A stretch of DNA of 64,000 nt from NCBI GenBank assembly GCA_026770575.1, contig MU657165.1, positions 938,482-1,002,481 on the forward strand. Direction: 5' to 3'. Under the pieces are notes generated by a model. The model made no database searches. It was not told where the DNA came from and was given only the letters and a program-made list of their open reading frames with translations. How positions within the stretch are numbered: position 1 is the first letter of the stretch; the number at the start of each line of letters is the position of its first letter. Below are positions 20,100-31,206 of the stretch, one piece after another. Source of the stretch: Pelagophyceae sp. CCMP2097. Taxonomy: Eukaryota; Sar; Pelagophyceae. A program made the position numbers and the translations under genes.

Positions 20100-21036
20100 C
20101 GTGCGGCACCGCATAACGACGCCGTCAGATGCCGACTGTCCCTGCGACCTTGCCTGCCGACTCGACCGACGAGGCCACTCGCAGCAAAAGGCTCGGGGGG
20201 GGGCGGCGTGCGATGCGCGCGACGACCGCCCTCGTCGGGCGGCTCTCTCCGTTCGAACTCCGTGCAACTGTATTTGCACCCGATCGCGACGACCACGGCG
20301 TCGCAGTCGGTGAAGGAGTAGGACTGAATTTCGACTAGTTCGCGACCGACCGCGGACCGCTTCCAAAACCTTGAGCCAAAGTCCACGTCGGGGCCCTTGT
20401 GAACACCACTAAGGCGTCGTCCGAGCGGCTCGGCGTCGACGGCCAAAGGGCTCGGCGGCTCGTCGTCTTCATCGTCGTCGGATGGCCCGCCGAGCCCTTC
20501 GTGTCGCCAAAATCCCACAAAGCCTTCCGTATGGGGCACCGTGTAGGGTCCAGCCTACCCTACGTAAGGTCGTAGGGCCCTATATAGGGCCCTACGCGGC
20601 AACTCAAGCAGCTGAAAGCACAGCGGAGATCGGCGATCCGACTGTCGCCGAACCCGGGCACTGTTTATATATGAAGCGACACACGCGACCGCTACGTATT
20701 ATCTATGGAAAGGGCCTGCTGCTGCTCGTCCCTCTCGGCATGGTCCTGCGTCGCGGTCATGGGCGCCACTCAGGGGGTGTCGACAGAAAGCAAGCAGGTT
20801 CGTCGGCACTAGTACTCCTGGTCGGAGGCTCCCCCGCCCTTGAAAACGATTCGATCTCTGCGGCTCCTTGTCTGTCTCTGCTCGTCCACGCCCTGCTCCC
20901 ACACATTTTTCCCCCTTAAAAGCTTGCAGTAGCGGAATTCAAGTCCTGGAGCTTGAAAACTCTCTCTCTCTCCCCAACCCGTTGAACGGACCTTCTTGTT
21001 GACCAACTCTGTTGAAGTCTAGATCCACTCCACACA
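20100..21036. other. Intergenic region with palindromes
   Basis: About 940 bp lie between the acidic-protein gene and Psb31. A long open frame lies on the minus strand (20539 to 19988) but has no ATG and overlaps the upstream gene, so I do not call it. Two adjacent inverted repeats lie at 20552-20596. A CT-rich stretch at 20955-20980 and AT-richer sequence precede the Psb31 start. Confidence 0.4.
20571..20596. repeat. 26-bp perfect palindrome centred on TATATA
   Basis: CGTAGGGCCCTA followed by TA and its mirror image forms a perfect 26-base palindrome. A smaller inverted repeat (GTAGGGT / ACCCTAC) abuts it on the left. It lies about 440 bp upstream of the Psb31 start. Confidence 0.85.
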
Positions 21037-21987
21037 ATGAAGGCCGTCATCCTCGCCCTCTGCGCCTCGGCCGGCTTCGCGCTGGCCCCGCAGGCCAGCA
21101 AGACGACGCGGTGCGCGCCCGCGATGCTGCCCTATGCCAGAGGCGAAGCGGCTCGGGAGGTTGCATGGTTGGATTTTCTGCTCGCTAGGTCTGTCGCCTC
21201 CGTCGAGGAGGGCCGCCGCGCCTTCGTCACGCAGGTCGCCGGCGCCATGGTGCGTCTCGAACCGCGCCGAGACGGCCACGGGGCGCAAACGCCGCCGGCC
21301 GCGGGGGCGTATGCGACGCGGGCGTCACGCGGCCACTATTTAGGCCGCGGGCATCCTCGCGCCGGGCGTTGCCCACGCCGACGGCACGCGCCGGCGTCTT
21401 TCTTGCGGTTGGCGATGCGGCTCTAATTTCCGAGAAGGCGTTTCTGCCTAGCCAGGCGCCCTTTGGACGCGTCTTGATTCTCTCCTATTAGGCGCCGTCT
21501 CCAAGGCGACGGTCGCGCGGTCGCGCGGCATCTACGGCGGCCGCGTGCTGGACCTCGACGAGGCGGTGAAGAAGGGCGACTTCGCCGCGGTTCTTGACGA
21601 GAAGAACGCTTTCGAGCTGTTCAACTCTGGTGCTTACATGACCAAGGGTGAGGCCAACAAGGAGGGCAAGGCCGCCGCCATCGCCGAGTACAAGAACATC
21701 ATGACCGCCGTCGCCGCCAAGGACAAGGAGGGCCTCCAGAAGTCGTACGCCGCGCGAGCAGCTGCGCCCGCAGAAACGCGGGATACGGGGACTGCGCTGA
21801 GTCGCGAGGGGCGCTGGCCGTCGCCGCCGCGTGGACGACGCCCGGAGGAATATCGCCTCTTCCTAGGTACGTCAAGAACGCCAACATCGTGTCCCAGTTC
21901 CCGAGCGACCTCATGTCCGGCCAGGGCTACTCCACCGAGTACGACTGGAAGAAGGGCACCAAGAAGGGCACCATCTACCAGCGCTAG
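21037..21987 (+). CDS. psb31: Psb31-like photosystem II extrinsic protein
   Basis: A lumenal subunit of the oxygen-evolving side of photosystem II, known from diatoms and other red-lineage algae. Five exons (21037-21110, 21189-21249, 21344-21383, 21492-21753, 21867-21987) close to 185 residues. The presequence is tripartite: a signal peptide ending in GFALAP (ASAFAP-type motif), a transit region, then a twin-arginine thylakoid signal (RR at 34-35) ending AHA before residue 58. The mature part has IYGGRVLDLDEAV, FAAVLDEKNAFELFNSGAY, SYAAYVKNANI and GYSTEYDWKK, as in Psb31. The last two introns need GC donors (GCACGC and GCGAGC). The first intron is frame-neutral and could be retained. The mature protein of about 128 residues fits the family. 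Confidence 0.85.
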
Positions 21988-22117
21988 GACCCCACAGCTC
22001 GACTGTACTGTAACAGCGTTGCCGATGCCTGGTCTCGCGGGGCTCTTCCTGGTAGGATTTCCCATGAAGAGACGGTAGGGTGAGGATATGATTTAAGAGA
22101 TGCACTTATGGCTGCGT

Positions 22118-24266
22118 TTAAGATCTCGGGGAGGGCGCGGGGTCGAAGACGAGGACGCGGTGGCGCGGTAGCGCCTGCTCCGATGGTCCCGTCTTCGTTT
22201 CCGGGTCGAGGTAGTGGCGGACGATGTACGAGTAAGCAGAGTCGTTTGCCAACGCCGTCGAGTTGAGCTCGTAGCAAAAGGCCCCTTTGGCCAACCCCGG
22301 CGCGGAAATGCAGCTGCGGCCCCACTGCGCTACAAATAAGTGGTCCACCTCTGCGGCGGCGCCGGGAGCGACCCAGGGCCGCGCGGAGCCGTTGAGGTCT
22401 TCCTCGTCAAAGTGGAGCTGCCCGTCCGGGTCGTTGTACGTCCCCGGCAACGGCACGTACACGTCGTGGAACGTCGACTCGCCGATCGAGTTGGACATCA
22501 CGCCGACGGCGACGGCGATACCGCCGCCGCGCAGGTACGCGGAAGCCCACGCCGCCGGGCTCGGCACCGTGCTCGCCTCAAAGGCGCACTCGCCCGCCGG
22601 CGCCGTCGTCGGAGCCGACGCGCACTGCGCGTCCGCGTAGCTCTGCCGCACGGCGTCACCGTCGACGCAGGCGTAGCGAAAGTGCTCCGTGCCGTTGGCC
22701 GTGCACGTTTGCGGGAAGCGCTTCGGGTCGGCATCGTCGGACCCCTTGCAGATGCCGCACGTGGGCTCGGGGCAGGGCGAGGCCTGCCGAAGCGTGCCGT
22801 TGAGGCAGGTGAGTTGAAAAAACGAGTCGATCAAAGGCGGCTCGCCGCACGCGTCCAGCGAGACGTTGCGCGGCGTGCCCATAGACGTCGGCCCGAAGCC
22901 GGCGCCGGCGTTTTCGTAGAGGCAGTCGCTCGTCGAGTAGTGCACGTGAGACCCGTCCGGCGAGGGGAAGACGAGGCAGCATTCGTCGACGTCCGACGGG
23001 CCGTCGGGGAAGTTTTGCTCGTAGCCAAACCGCATCGTCGTGATCATGTCGCCGTAGTACGTCATGTGGAAACCCTGTTTTTCTGCGGCGGAGACGACGC
23101 CGGCGACGACGGAATCGAGGACGGGATCGTAAGTCTTCTTCAGCGATGCATCCGTGAATCGCCGCTTGCGCCACGGCGGCGCATGAAGAGCGTCTTCCTT
23201 TGAGGCATTGCCTTTGCCGCGCACGAGGAGGACGCGGTGCACTCCGAGCTGCGACTCAGTGATGAAATCCTCAACGGCCTTTGAATCTTTCGGGGCGTTG
23301 ATCCGCGCAATCATCTGCAGCGCGTCCGGCAGGTCCTCGCGCCAGTCGCCGCCGGACCAGAGCTTAACGCTCGGCGACGCCAGCGCGTCGACGTTGACCG
23401 CATCCTCGGGCACGCCCGCGCGCGTCAAAGCTTTTTGAACAGAGGCCAGCGTCGACTTGGACGCCGTCGAGACGACGACAAAGGCCGATTCGAACGAATC
23501 GCCGGCGGACCGGCGGTGCGTCGTGTTGAGGACGAGATGGTTCATCGAGTCGTAGGGAGCCGCCTGCGGGTAGAACAAGCCCGTGTCGCCGCTCGATGTA
23601 GTGGCCCACCGCGAGAGCACGTTCGTCTGGAGGCCAAAGTAGCCCGATTTCGGCGGCGAGCAGGAGATGAACACGATTGCGTCGTCCTCCTTGAGCACGT
23701 ACCTGCAAACGCGCGCGTCTGTCGCCTCCCCAAAAGGCGCCCCCTCACTCACGAGTTGCGGCTGGCGCTCTCGCGGCCGTTGGAGGTGAAGATGGCCTTT
23801 TCGAGGAGCGCGCACTGCGGGGCGACGCCGACATCGTTGCCGAGGCACTTTGCAAAGTCGCCATCCACGCCGGGGAAAGCCGCGTCGCCGAGGTCGAGCA
23901 CGCCGCCGTACGTCCCAGCCTGAGTTGGAAAGGTGAGTCGGCGGCAGACGCCGCCTCTACAGGGTCGGCGACGCTCGCTCCGGCGTGCGTCGCTGCACGC
24001 CGGCCGAAACGGGCGTCGCGCCCCTGCCGGGTCCGTGTGCGCGGAACTGGGGCGGTTTGTCGAATATGGACGCGGCCCCGCGCCGGGTCGGAGATGGTCC
24101 CGATCGGGGCGTACTTTAACGAAGCGGCGGTGACGTCGTAGCCCTGCGATTCCAATGAAGCGTGCGTCTCAAAAGCCCAACGCAGGCGCTCCGCGAGGCC
24201 CACGTCGCAGCCGCCGCCCGCCGCAGAGGCCAGCACCAGCGACGCGCCCAGGCGCAGCAGCATCAT
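22118..24266 (-). CDS. Large secreted protein of unknown function
   Basis: Exon 3 (22118-23702) and exon 2 (23753-23919) are clear. The first exon starts at the ATG at 24266 with signal peptide MMLLRLGASLVLASAAGG, and its 3' end lies near 24090. The product is about 640 residues. The lumenal part is rich in Cys and N-glycosylation sequons (for example NTT, NVS, NGT, NST). Recognisable blocks are GTYGGVLDLGDAAFPG, FISCSPPKSGYFGLQTN, YGDMITTMRFGYEQNFPDG and FHDVYVPLPGTYNDPDG. I cannot assign a family. The N-terminal FISCSPP...YFG region looks conserved enough to be a domain. The protein is probably extracellular or vacuolar. It converges on Psb31 with 130 bp between the two stops. Confidence 0.7.
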
Positions 24267-24722
24267 CGTCGCCCGCTTGCCGCTGCCTTCCCTTACTTCT
24301 TTGAAGGTGGAACACGCCTTCACCGGCGCGGCCTGCAAATCGAGCTTGTAAAGACTAAATATTGAATGCAAATACCAAAATTTTAAGCAAATACAAGGTT
24401 CAAAAAGCGGAACTTACGTAACTTACGTATACCTCCCTCATTTAGTGCACGCGCCGGCGCCTATGCCTCCCGGGGACCGGCGTGCGCGCTGAAGTGGAGT
24501 GCGGATCGACGGTCACAGCCCGCGCCCCAAGAACGCTGCATCTTTCGCTTCAGCAGTTGGACAACAACTGCCGGAGCGGTCGTCGGTGCTAATTTGAATC
24601 GGAAGGGTGTGCCAAGCTGCCCCCGGGACTGTTGAACTGCTGAAGCCAGAGGTGGGCCCCGGTTCCAAGACCCTATATATAGGTCCCGTGTGAATACCGC
24701 GCGCGTTTAAGCGCTGGAGCCG
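24267..24722. other. Divergent intergenic region with promoter
   Basis: Separates the secreted-protein gene (minus) from a small plus-strand frame. AT-rich around 24350-24420, with a repeated ACTTACGTA motif at 24412-24428. A strong TATA-like box lies at 24671. Confidence 0.4.
24671..24683 (+). promoter_or_regulatory. TATA-like box
   Basis: CCCTATATATAGG lies 40-52 bases before the ATG at 24723, in an otherwise GC-rich context. Similar CTATATAG motifs occur at 20579, 31834 and 48941, near other gene starts. Confidence 0.45.
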
Positions 24723-25211
24723 ATGGAGGATCCGTCGACGGTCCCTCGACGGCGCGCCGAACCACCGAGAGACAGGTACGGGCAAGACCGTCAGCTTCGA
24801 GACTACGCGTACGAGGCCGTGGCCGACGTGCTCGAGTCGGTCGACACCGATGAATTCGAAGGAAACATCGTTTATTGGGGCGACGGTCGCCTCAAGTTCG
24901 TGGTCGAGCGCTTGATTTCCGACGACGACGCGAATGCGCGGCGGTTCGTCAACGAAGCTAGCATGGTGATGTTCAACGACATGGTGAACTGCGCGATTTC
25001 GTCGCGATTCTCGCTCATGATGAAATGTGCTGGCACCGTCTCCTACAATCCCTCTTCTGGTGGTAGAGCGCGCGCCTGGTGCTTTAACTCGCATCGCGCC
25101 AACGCCGAGGCCGAGGCCGCCGTGCCGGCGCGACGGTTGGGGTCGGCGCGACGACGCCCGGTGGTTTCCTGCCGCTGCGGCGCTTCTCACCGACGCGAAT
25201 GCGTCCACTGA
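24723..25211 (+). CDS. Hypothetical protein
   Basis: A 162-residue frame begins at an ATG 40 bp after a TATA-like box. I do not recognise it. The first 100 residues look protein-like (QLRDYAYEAVADVLESVD, NIVYWGDGRLKFVVERLIS, MVMFNDMVNCAISSRF). The last 50 are Arg/Ala-rich and may be read-through into an intron. A further open segment at 25299-25625 could be a later exon, but no convincing splice pair links them. Confidence 0.35.
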   Translation: MEDPSTVPRRRAEPPRDRYGQDRQLRDYAYEAVADVLESVDTDEFEGNIVYWGDGRLKFVVERLISDDDANARRFVNEASMVMFNDMVNCAISSRFSLMMKCAGTVSYNPSSGGRARAWCFNSHRANAEAEAAVPARRLGSARRRPVVSCRCGASHRRECVH

Positions 25212-26028
25212 ACGCGGCCGGATGCTCCGTCTTGCACGCAAATTGCGGGCGAGCTCGGCGAGGGTTACGCTTTACGGGCGGCGCCTGCGACGCCACCCGT
25301 GGCGGCCGGGAAGCGCATCCAAAGCGAGATGAACGAGGGCGTCCCAGACGCTTATCGCGACACACCTTTCGAAAAGCGCCATGACGTCTGGCCAGAGCAA
25401 TGCCCCGCCGCAAAGACGGAGCGGCGCTGGCAGCTGCGCGGCATGTCGTCGTCGAGGCACCTCAACACCCTGCGCGACGTCAAGGGCGCTGACCGATCCC
25501 CCCAGGTCACTGGGCCCATTTCTTTCTTCGGTACGTTCTCCTTGTGGGTCCAAGACTTCGACGCCGTTTACCGCACCAAACAAAAAGCCGACTTGATGAT
25601 GTCTGCTCTCTTATTGCGAGTGTAATGGCATTGCTTGCTTATAATCCACCCTGGGTGGGGCTGCCCCAAAAGGTTGTTTTCCTGTAAAGCCAGAGACGCG
25701 CCCAGACGGTCGCACGTGGGCAGTGAGGACCACAGAGAATGTCCGAAGCATATATCGAGATAATTTAAACTTTGAGAAGGCTCGTTTGGTGAAAATAGAT
25801 CACGTCAAATTTTAAATGTCAGAGCAACTTTTGTATAAAATTTAAGAGCCACCCATTCTCTCGACCAATCCAAACACAGGAGCTTACAGGCCGCGACGGT
25901 GCTGGCCCTTGCCTTTTCCAGAAATTAACGAACTTTTGCCGTTGGTTCGACGTTGGCTTCTTTTGAATATATCGACTTGCGAACAAAGTCTTAGGATCGG
26001 GCGCTCCCACGGCTGGACGTGCGCCGTG
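25212..26028. other. Intergenic region, AT-rich at 25640-25990
   Basis: Contains copy 2 of the dispersed element (25631) and a low-GC stretch unlike the surrounding genes. An open frame at 25299-25625 has no ATG. No other gene is supported; the 3' end of the WNK transcript should lie here. Confidence 0.35.
25631..25660 (+). repeat. Copy 2 of the dispersed short element
   Basis: TTGCTTGCTTATAATCC followed by ACCCTGGGTGGGG, differing from the 15555 copy at a few positions. Confidence 0.75.
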
Positions 26029-29000
26029 TCATGTGTCGACGAGGGCGGCGTGCTGCCGCAGCTCTGGGAGCACCTTTTGCTTCTGCTGGCCCGTGCGCCG
26101 GCGCTGCCTGCGGAACTGCTCCTCCTGCTTGGAGTACTGGAGCTCGAACTCGAGGAGGCGTCTGTCGTGGTTCTCCAGCTCGATACGCGCCTTGCGCTCA
26201 AAGTCGACCATGTCCTTTTCGAACTTCTTCTGCAAACGGTCCTGGTCCAGTTCCGCGGCCTGGCGGTCGCGCGCCAGCGCCCGCGCGCGGCCGTCGAGGT
26301 CGGCGAGCTCCTGCTCGAACTCGGCGCAGGCCTGCTCGTGCGCCGAATGACAGTCCTCGAGCGAGTGCTTCAGCTTGCCTGTGCGGTCCTCGTGGATGCG
26401 CCGCGCGCGGTCGCGCATCTTGGCGTAGTCGCGCTCGGCCAGCTCGCGCCAGAGGCGGCGCTCGTCGTCGTCGCCACCGCCGTCGTCGGCCTCGTCGGAC
26501 TCGTAGCCGTCGCCGTCGTTTGCGCCCGTGAGGTCCGTCACGCCGAGGACGAGCGCGCCCAGAGTGTCGTCCTTGCCGTCGTCCGAGACGCCCGACCCAG
26601 AGGCGAGCGAGTCCAGCGAGGGGTGGTGCGACCGGCCCGCGAGCGCGAGGCTGCCGCTGGGCCGCCCGGTTTCGCCAGGCTCGGCGTCGCCAAAGTCGTG
26701 GCGGACGCGGTCCAGGAACTCGACCAAAGCGCCCATCTCTGCCGGCGGGTAGTCGCACTCTTCCGCAAACTCGCCCGCGACGGCGGCGGGGTGCTCGCCG
26801 AGGTGGTAGTCAAAGTTGACCGAGTGCGCCACGCCGTCGAAGACGTAGGGGAACGTCACGTTGACCACGCCGGGTGCCACGCACGCCGCGTCGCACGCGT
26901 CCGGATGCATCTCAAAGCGCCGCCGCGGTGCATCGCCGGGCAGCTCGAGCGCGGCGGCCCCGGCCGGCAGCAGCGGCGGCGTCGCCGCGCGCGGCGGCGC
27001 GTCGGCCGGCGGAAGAGCGCCCGGCGACGCCGACCGCAGCAGCTGCGCCGCGTGCTGCAGCGACGCCAGCGTCAGCGGCGACGCCGCCACGGGCGGCGCC
27101 GCGCGGCCGTCGCGCGCCGGCGAGCTGCCTCGAGACTGCGCCGGCGACCCGCCGCGCGACGGGCCGCGCGCCGCCGCGCGCCCGCGGCCGTCGTCGGCCG
27201 CCGCCGCCCGCGGTGTTGTCGGCGACGTATTCGGCGCCGCGCCCGCCGCGCCGCGCTTATCGGGCGTCGCGCCGTTCGCCGGGGGCTTGCCCTTCGCTGC
27301 GGCAGGCGGCGCGGCGACGGGGGGCGGCGCGTCGATGCCGCGCGGCGACGCCGGTTTCCGAGGCGCGGCGGCGGCGACGGCCGCGGGGGTGGCGGGCGGC
27401 CGAAGCGTGGCGACGGCCGGGGGGGCAGACCCGGTGCGCTCGAGGCTTGGGCGCCGCGACACGGGCGCGGACACCGTGCCCGAGCCGCCGCGCGACACGG
27501 GCGCTGACGCCGCGCCCGAGCCGCCGCGCGGCGCTGGCTGCGGCGACGTGGCGGCGGCGGCGTCGCCGCCGGCGAGTCCGGTGCGCACCGCTTCGAAAGT
27601 CGCGGCGCCGCTCTCGCGGAGCGTGGCGTCGTCGGCCGGCGGCTCGTCGGAGAGGCGACGCACGCGGCCCTCGCGCACACGCACCTTGTGCTCGCGCATG
27701 GAGATTTCGCTCTGCTGCATGTCGGCGAGGTACGCCTCATCGCCGTCGGCGTCCGCCGAGACGTCGTCGTACGACGATTCGTCGCGCGGCGCCGCGTCGT
27801 CGCCGCGCGCGCCGGCCTGCGGCGGCGACGGCGGGCGCGCGCCACCGCGCGGCAGCTGCGGCGAGCCCTGCCGCGAGGCCGGCGGCGGCGGCGGCGCGTG
27901 CGCCGAGTCGTCGTTGCGGGCGGCGGCTGCGGCGTCGGCGGCAAAGTACGATGTCGCGCTCCGCGTCGAGCCACCGTCGGAGGCTTGGTGGGCGGGCGCG
28001 GCGGTGGTGACGTTGTCCTCGCTTTTCATGCGCGTCAGCTCGCCGCGCGGCTCGTGCGCGGCCGCGGCCGCGCCGCGCTCGGCCGTGGACCCGGCCTGCC
28101 GCTGACCGGCGTCGGGCGGCAGGCTGGCGTCGGAGCGGCCGGCGCCCTCAGTGATCTTGGGCAGCTGACCGACCTCTTTGAGGCGGATGACCATCTCGTC
28201 GAAGACCGCGTCCGGGTGGAGAAATGCGTGCTTCAGCAGCGACTCGGCGCTGGGCCGCTTGTTCGGGTCGGTGTCGAGGCAGCACTCGACAAACTCGCGC
28301 GCCGTGGGTTCGGGGATCAGCTCCAAGGCGTCAGGGTGCACGTTGGCCGTGACTTTTCGATAAATCTGCGTCGCATTCAAGCACTCGGCATAGGGCAGCT
28401 GCTTGGTGATCATCTCCAGGGCGCACATGCCAAAGGCGTAGATATCGACCTTTTCGTCGTAGTTTTCGTCGTAGAGCTCGGGCGCCATGAACTCTGGCGT
28501 GCCCAGCACGCTCTGGCCCTTGCCCTCGCGGTCCATCTTGGCAGTGGAGAGGCCCAAGTCGCCGATGCGCAAGTCGCCAGAGGCGCCGTTGATGAAGATG
28601 TTGTCGCACTTGATGTCGCGGTGGATGATGATGGGCTCTTGGGCGTGGAGGTACGCCAGCGCGCGCAGAATCTGCTTGCACCACCGCTTCACAATCTTCC
28701 ACCGCACGACCTTGATCTTGTTGATAAACTTCTTCAGCGACCCGCTGGAGAGGATTTCCGTCACAAAGACGACTTCGCCGCGCTCGCGGTTCACCCACGA
28801 CCCGTGGAAGTCGATGATATTCTCGTGCTCCAGCTCGTCCAGCAGCTTCACCTCGTTGATCACGCGCGCCTAGCCGGCTGGAATCGCCAAACGCGAAAGC
28901 CGGAGCGGCAGAGGGGACTCTAAAACGCTTTTGAATCCCACATGCCGGTAGAAGCGACCCCGCGCCGCCTCCGTCTGGGCCGCTGCCCGCATCGGCCCGT

Positions 29001-29647
29001 GGGACGCTCGGCAACGGCGGACCCCGGCCGTCGGCGGCGGCGCCCGACGGCTGTCCACGGCACTTTCTGGCCAGGAATCCGCCGACGACGGTTGTCTCTG
29101 TGCCGTCAACCTCGCAACGTCTTCCTCCGAGAGAAACGCCGCGGCCTTGCACGAGAGGAAGCCCCGGCCTTTCGTCTCCGGCGGGCCGGCGCCTCGCTCG
29201 CAAGGACGGCGCACGACTTTCAAAAATCCTCTTTGGCTGGTCCGCCGCCCGGCTCGGCACCTCTCGACCAAAGTTTCGCCACGAGTCGGCGGCGGCGGAG
29301 CGCTCCCGACCCCGCGGATCGAGCCCGCACATCGCCGGCGGCTCGGAGCCGCCTCTCGACGCCGCCGTGTCCCTCGACGACGCGGCTTGGGCCGTCCGCG
29401 CGGGGTCCGAAATATCGCCAGCGACCACTCGTGCCGGGTTTCGCACCTTTTCGGCCTGCGGCATGTTCTTGAGGTTGACGACGTTCCACGCGACCTCGAT
29501 GCCTTCGATGGTGTCGTAGGAACGCCAGACTTCTTTGTACGCGCCCTTGCCCAGTACGTCGTTGAACCGCAGGTAGCGGCCGCGCGGCGACGTCTCCACC
29601 ACCTCCTCCTCCGGCATCGGAGCCCCGCCCACGCCCTCGGCGGACAT
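26029..29647 (-). CDS. WNK-family protein kinase
   Basis: Two exons (29447-29647 and 26029-28869, separated by a 577-bp GT-AG intron) give about 1013 residues. The kinase domain (about 25-300) has the WNK hallmark: the catalytic lysine sits in the glycine loop (GKGAYKEVW, Lys38), while the beta-3 position reads VAWNVV with no lysine. Other motifs are IIHRDIKCDNIFINGASG (Asp152), IGDLGLS (DLG instead of DFG, as in WNKs), GTPEFMAPELY and YAFGMCALEM. WNKs sense chloride and osmotic state and signal to ion transport. A long Ala/Pro/Ser-rich linker follows. Near residue 700 a FPYVFDGVAHSVNF...EFAEECDYPP region resembles the OSR1_C/PF2-like domain of WNKs. The C-terminus is a coiled coil with Glu/Arg/Gln-rich heptads. 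The 160-bp gap to the next gene on the plus strand may be a shared promoter. Confidence 0.88.
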
Positions 29648-29807
29648 CCCGCCGAACGCGCTTCGGGGCCGTCGCTCAGGGTGGGTCGGGCGAAAAAGAA
29701 ATCAAATGATAGCTAGCTTTTGAAAGTTCACCTTTCCCCCCTCTCTCTTAAAGGTCCGTTCGCCGTCTTCGCGGATCCGCGTTAGCCGCGGCGCCCGAAG
29801 CGGCGGC

Positions 29808-31047
29808 ATGAGCCACGCTTCGAGGCTGCAGGAGTCGCAGCAAACGTTCGGCACGGACGACGGCCACCTGGCCTACTCTAGCTTCTCGCACATTGGTGAA
29901 GTGCAAAACCTCTCCTTTGCCGTCGGCCTCCGCGCGCCGCGGCGTCCCATCGTCCTCGCGACGGACTTGGAGCAAAACACGAGTGTCGTCCGACGGCGCT
30001 TTTAGGCGAGGACGACGAGACGGCGGCGCTGTATGTGCAGCGCATTCTGCCAATGTGCAAAATCGTGCCCGGCAAGCCCCTGGAGCGCCGCCGCAATTCC
30101 ATCCCCGCCGAAGCCACGCCCGCCGTCGAGCTCATCGAGGCGCGTCGCCACTCTTTCTTAGCGCCATTCGACGGACACCCGCAGGTCCCCGAGATCGTCG
30201 AGATGCGCGCCCGGCTCCGCGAGCTCCACCGGTCCAACGACAAGATGGAAGTGCGCTTCGATTGAGACGTTTGCGGTGCGCGCCGCCGCCCGACGCACGG
30301 ATCGTAGTCGGAGTGCGACGCCGTCGACCAGCAGTACAAGGACGTCTCTGACAAACTCGAGTCGGTGGAGAAGCGGAGTCGGCAAATCGACGAACAACTG
30401 GACCAACTCAACGACCAGCTCGCAGAGGAGCGGAACCGGTAGCGCGCCGCGTCCGTGAAAAAACCGGACCCTCGTGACGGTGCAAGCGAAGCCGTGAGCG
30501 GCATCAGAGGCGAGCGGGCGCCAGACGGTGGCCCTCGTGTGCTGCCGGTGCGACCATCCTTTCGCTAGGTCGCGCATGGCCGGGCTCGACTCGGAGCAGG
30601 TCAAGCAGGCGCACGGCGACCTTCGCGAGCAGGTGGCCAACTCGGAGGTGGTCATTTCGAAGTTGGAGGCCGAGCTCTTGGAGAAGCGAAGGCAGCTGGC
30701 GCAACTCGAATCGTGCTCTGACCTGGAGATGGTGCGTCGCGCCGGGCCGGGCGCGGCCGCGGACCGGCCCCTAGGTCTTTGGCCTGCGGAAGCACGAACC
30801 CAACAAGCAAGACCTCGTCGACGCGGTAGCGGTGGCGTCGCTCGACGCAGACTTGCACAAAAACACGGCGCTCCGGGTGCGCATCCCGTTGTTTGTGCAC
30901 CAGGCTGAGAGTCGACCCGCGGATCGAGGGCGGGCCCTCAATTCGCCTCTGCAGGTTCGCACCGGGGCGCAGGAGGACTACAAACGACGAATGGAGACTT
31001 ACAAGAAGACGATCCACCGCGCCAAGCCCGGCCCCAAGATGCGATGA
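29808..31047 (+). CDS. Coiled-coil protein of unknown function
   Basis: Six exons (29808-29895, 30006-30250, 30308-30438, 30569-30731, 30775-30876, 30955-31047), all GT-AG with introns of 43-130 bp, close in frame to 273 residues. The N-terminal third is compact with ALYVQRILPMCKIVPGKPLERR. From about residue 90 it is mostly helical: VPEIVEMRARLRELHRSND, YKDVSDKLESVEKRSRQID and VVISKLEAELLEKRRQLAQL form a long heptad-repeat coiled coil. The basic C-terminus (YKRRMETYKKTIHRAKPG) ends the protein. I cannot name the family; a cytoskeletal, centrosomal or kinetochore role would fit but is a guess. Confidence 0.65.
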
Positions 31048-31206
31048 AACGCGACGCCGCTCTCCTTGTGCTCCCGCCTCGAGGGGCTCCCTCTGTGACT
31101 TTCATCGTTTTGTTTCCACCATTCTGCGACCGCGAATCCGTGACTTTAATCGTTTTGTTCCACGATTCTGCGGCCGCAAATCCGTTCGATCCTACATTAT
31201 TATTGT

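Noticed and set aside
19988..20539. 183-codon open frame on the minus strand next to the acidic-protein gene
   Set aside because: No ATG, overlaps the 3' end of a well-supported gene on the other strand, and the second half is low-complexity Arg/Pro-rich sequence typical of antisense frames in GC-rich DNA.
25299..25625. 108-codon open frame on the plus strand
   Set aside because: No ATG start, no recognisable motif and no splice pair linking it to the frame at 24723.
26029..29647. WNK gene as a pseudokinase because the beta-3 lysine is absent
   Set aside because: Relocation of the catalytic lysine to the glycine loop is the defining WNK feature, and HRD and DLG are intact.
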